Below the pieces are notes generated by a model. It saw only the letters and a program-made list of their open reading frames with translations, was not told where the DNA came from and searched no databases. From contig JAVCCK010000020.1 in the NCBI GenBank assembly GCA_030765525.1, positions 113,286 to 177,285 of the forward strand: a DNA stretch of 64,000 nucleotides, in the 5' to 3' direction. The position numbers and the translations under genes are program-made. Source of the DNA: Candidatus Lernaella stagnicola (GTDB taxonomy: Bacteria > Lernaellota > Lernaellaia > Lernaellales > Lernaellaceae). This document shows positions 63,987 through 64,000 of this stretch, piece after piece (the stretch's first letter is position 1; every line of letters starts with the position of its first letter).

Positions 63987-64000
63987 GCGGCGAACGCGTG

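Overview
The window comes from an uncultured-looking, GC-rich, Gram-negative (diderm) bacterium. The diderm assignment rests on a predicted outer-membrane beta-barrel protein, several lipoboxes, Tat and Sec signals and a peptidoglycan glycosyltransferase. A two-subunit selenocysteine formate dehydrogenase, many glycosyltransferases and secreted proteins with very long aspartate runs point to a deltaproteobacteria-like or related lineage; the exact phylum cannot be read from this sequence. No insertion sequence, prophage, CRISPR array or plasmid feature was seen. The DNA reads as ordinary chromosome with tight operons.

Layout. 1-2.5 kb: two divergent polytopic GT-C-like glycosyltransferases whose start codons overlap. 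2.6-3.8 kb: a frameshifted small Asp-rich secreted protein, a small membrane protein and a periplasmic thioredoxin-fold protein. 4.0-8.8 kb: formate dehydrogenase alpha (in-frame UGA/Sec with a SECIS-like hairpin), beta, a terminator and FdhE. 8.9-11.0 kb: a TlpA-like thioredoxin followed directly by a beta-barrel protein. 11.0-11.56 kb: a gene-free stretch with two 75-bp direct repeats. 11.56-17.5 kb (minus): SGNH hydrolase, PlsC, RNase J, FtsK. 17.5-29.0 kb (plus): a polysaccharide locus with an SGNH-like/TPR protein, a YfhO-like membrane protein, a sigma-54 activator without sensor domain, a large ATP-grasp/PHP/two-CW/GT4 fusion, and GT2, GT4, GT2, several joined by 4-bp overlaps. 29.0-37.4 kb (minus): PdxA, UvrA, two propeller proteins and an SRPBCC protein. 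37.6-41.9 kb (plus): an AsmA-like/GT51 fusion, a lipoprotein, an RlmI-like methyltransferase and a hypothetical. 41.9-46.7 kb: MscS (ending in a poly-G tract), NmrA-like, SRAP, an Asp-rich lipase lipoprotein and a zinc-ribbon membrane protein. 46.8-50.5 kb: epimerase, LarA-like, small membrane protein, TadA, then two tRNA-Ser genes separated by a hairpin-dense spacer and closed by a terminator. 50.6-55.3 kb: four tandem, highly diverged paralogues of an unrecognised membrane-anchored family. 55.4-61.7 kb: an Asp-rich peptide, PPi-type phosphofructokinase with a histone-like tail, an Asp-rich FG-GAP lipoprotein and a secreted transglutaminase-like protein. 61.9-64 kb: GT2 and GT4.

The most unusual items are the four-paralogue array (50639-55312), the ATP-grasp/PHP/two-CW/GT4 fusion (22338-25595), the Asp-rich secreted proteins ending in a Gly-Cys-Gly-Cys motif, and the structured spacer between the tRNA-Ser genes. 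Functions are inferred from motif recognition only; no database search was run.
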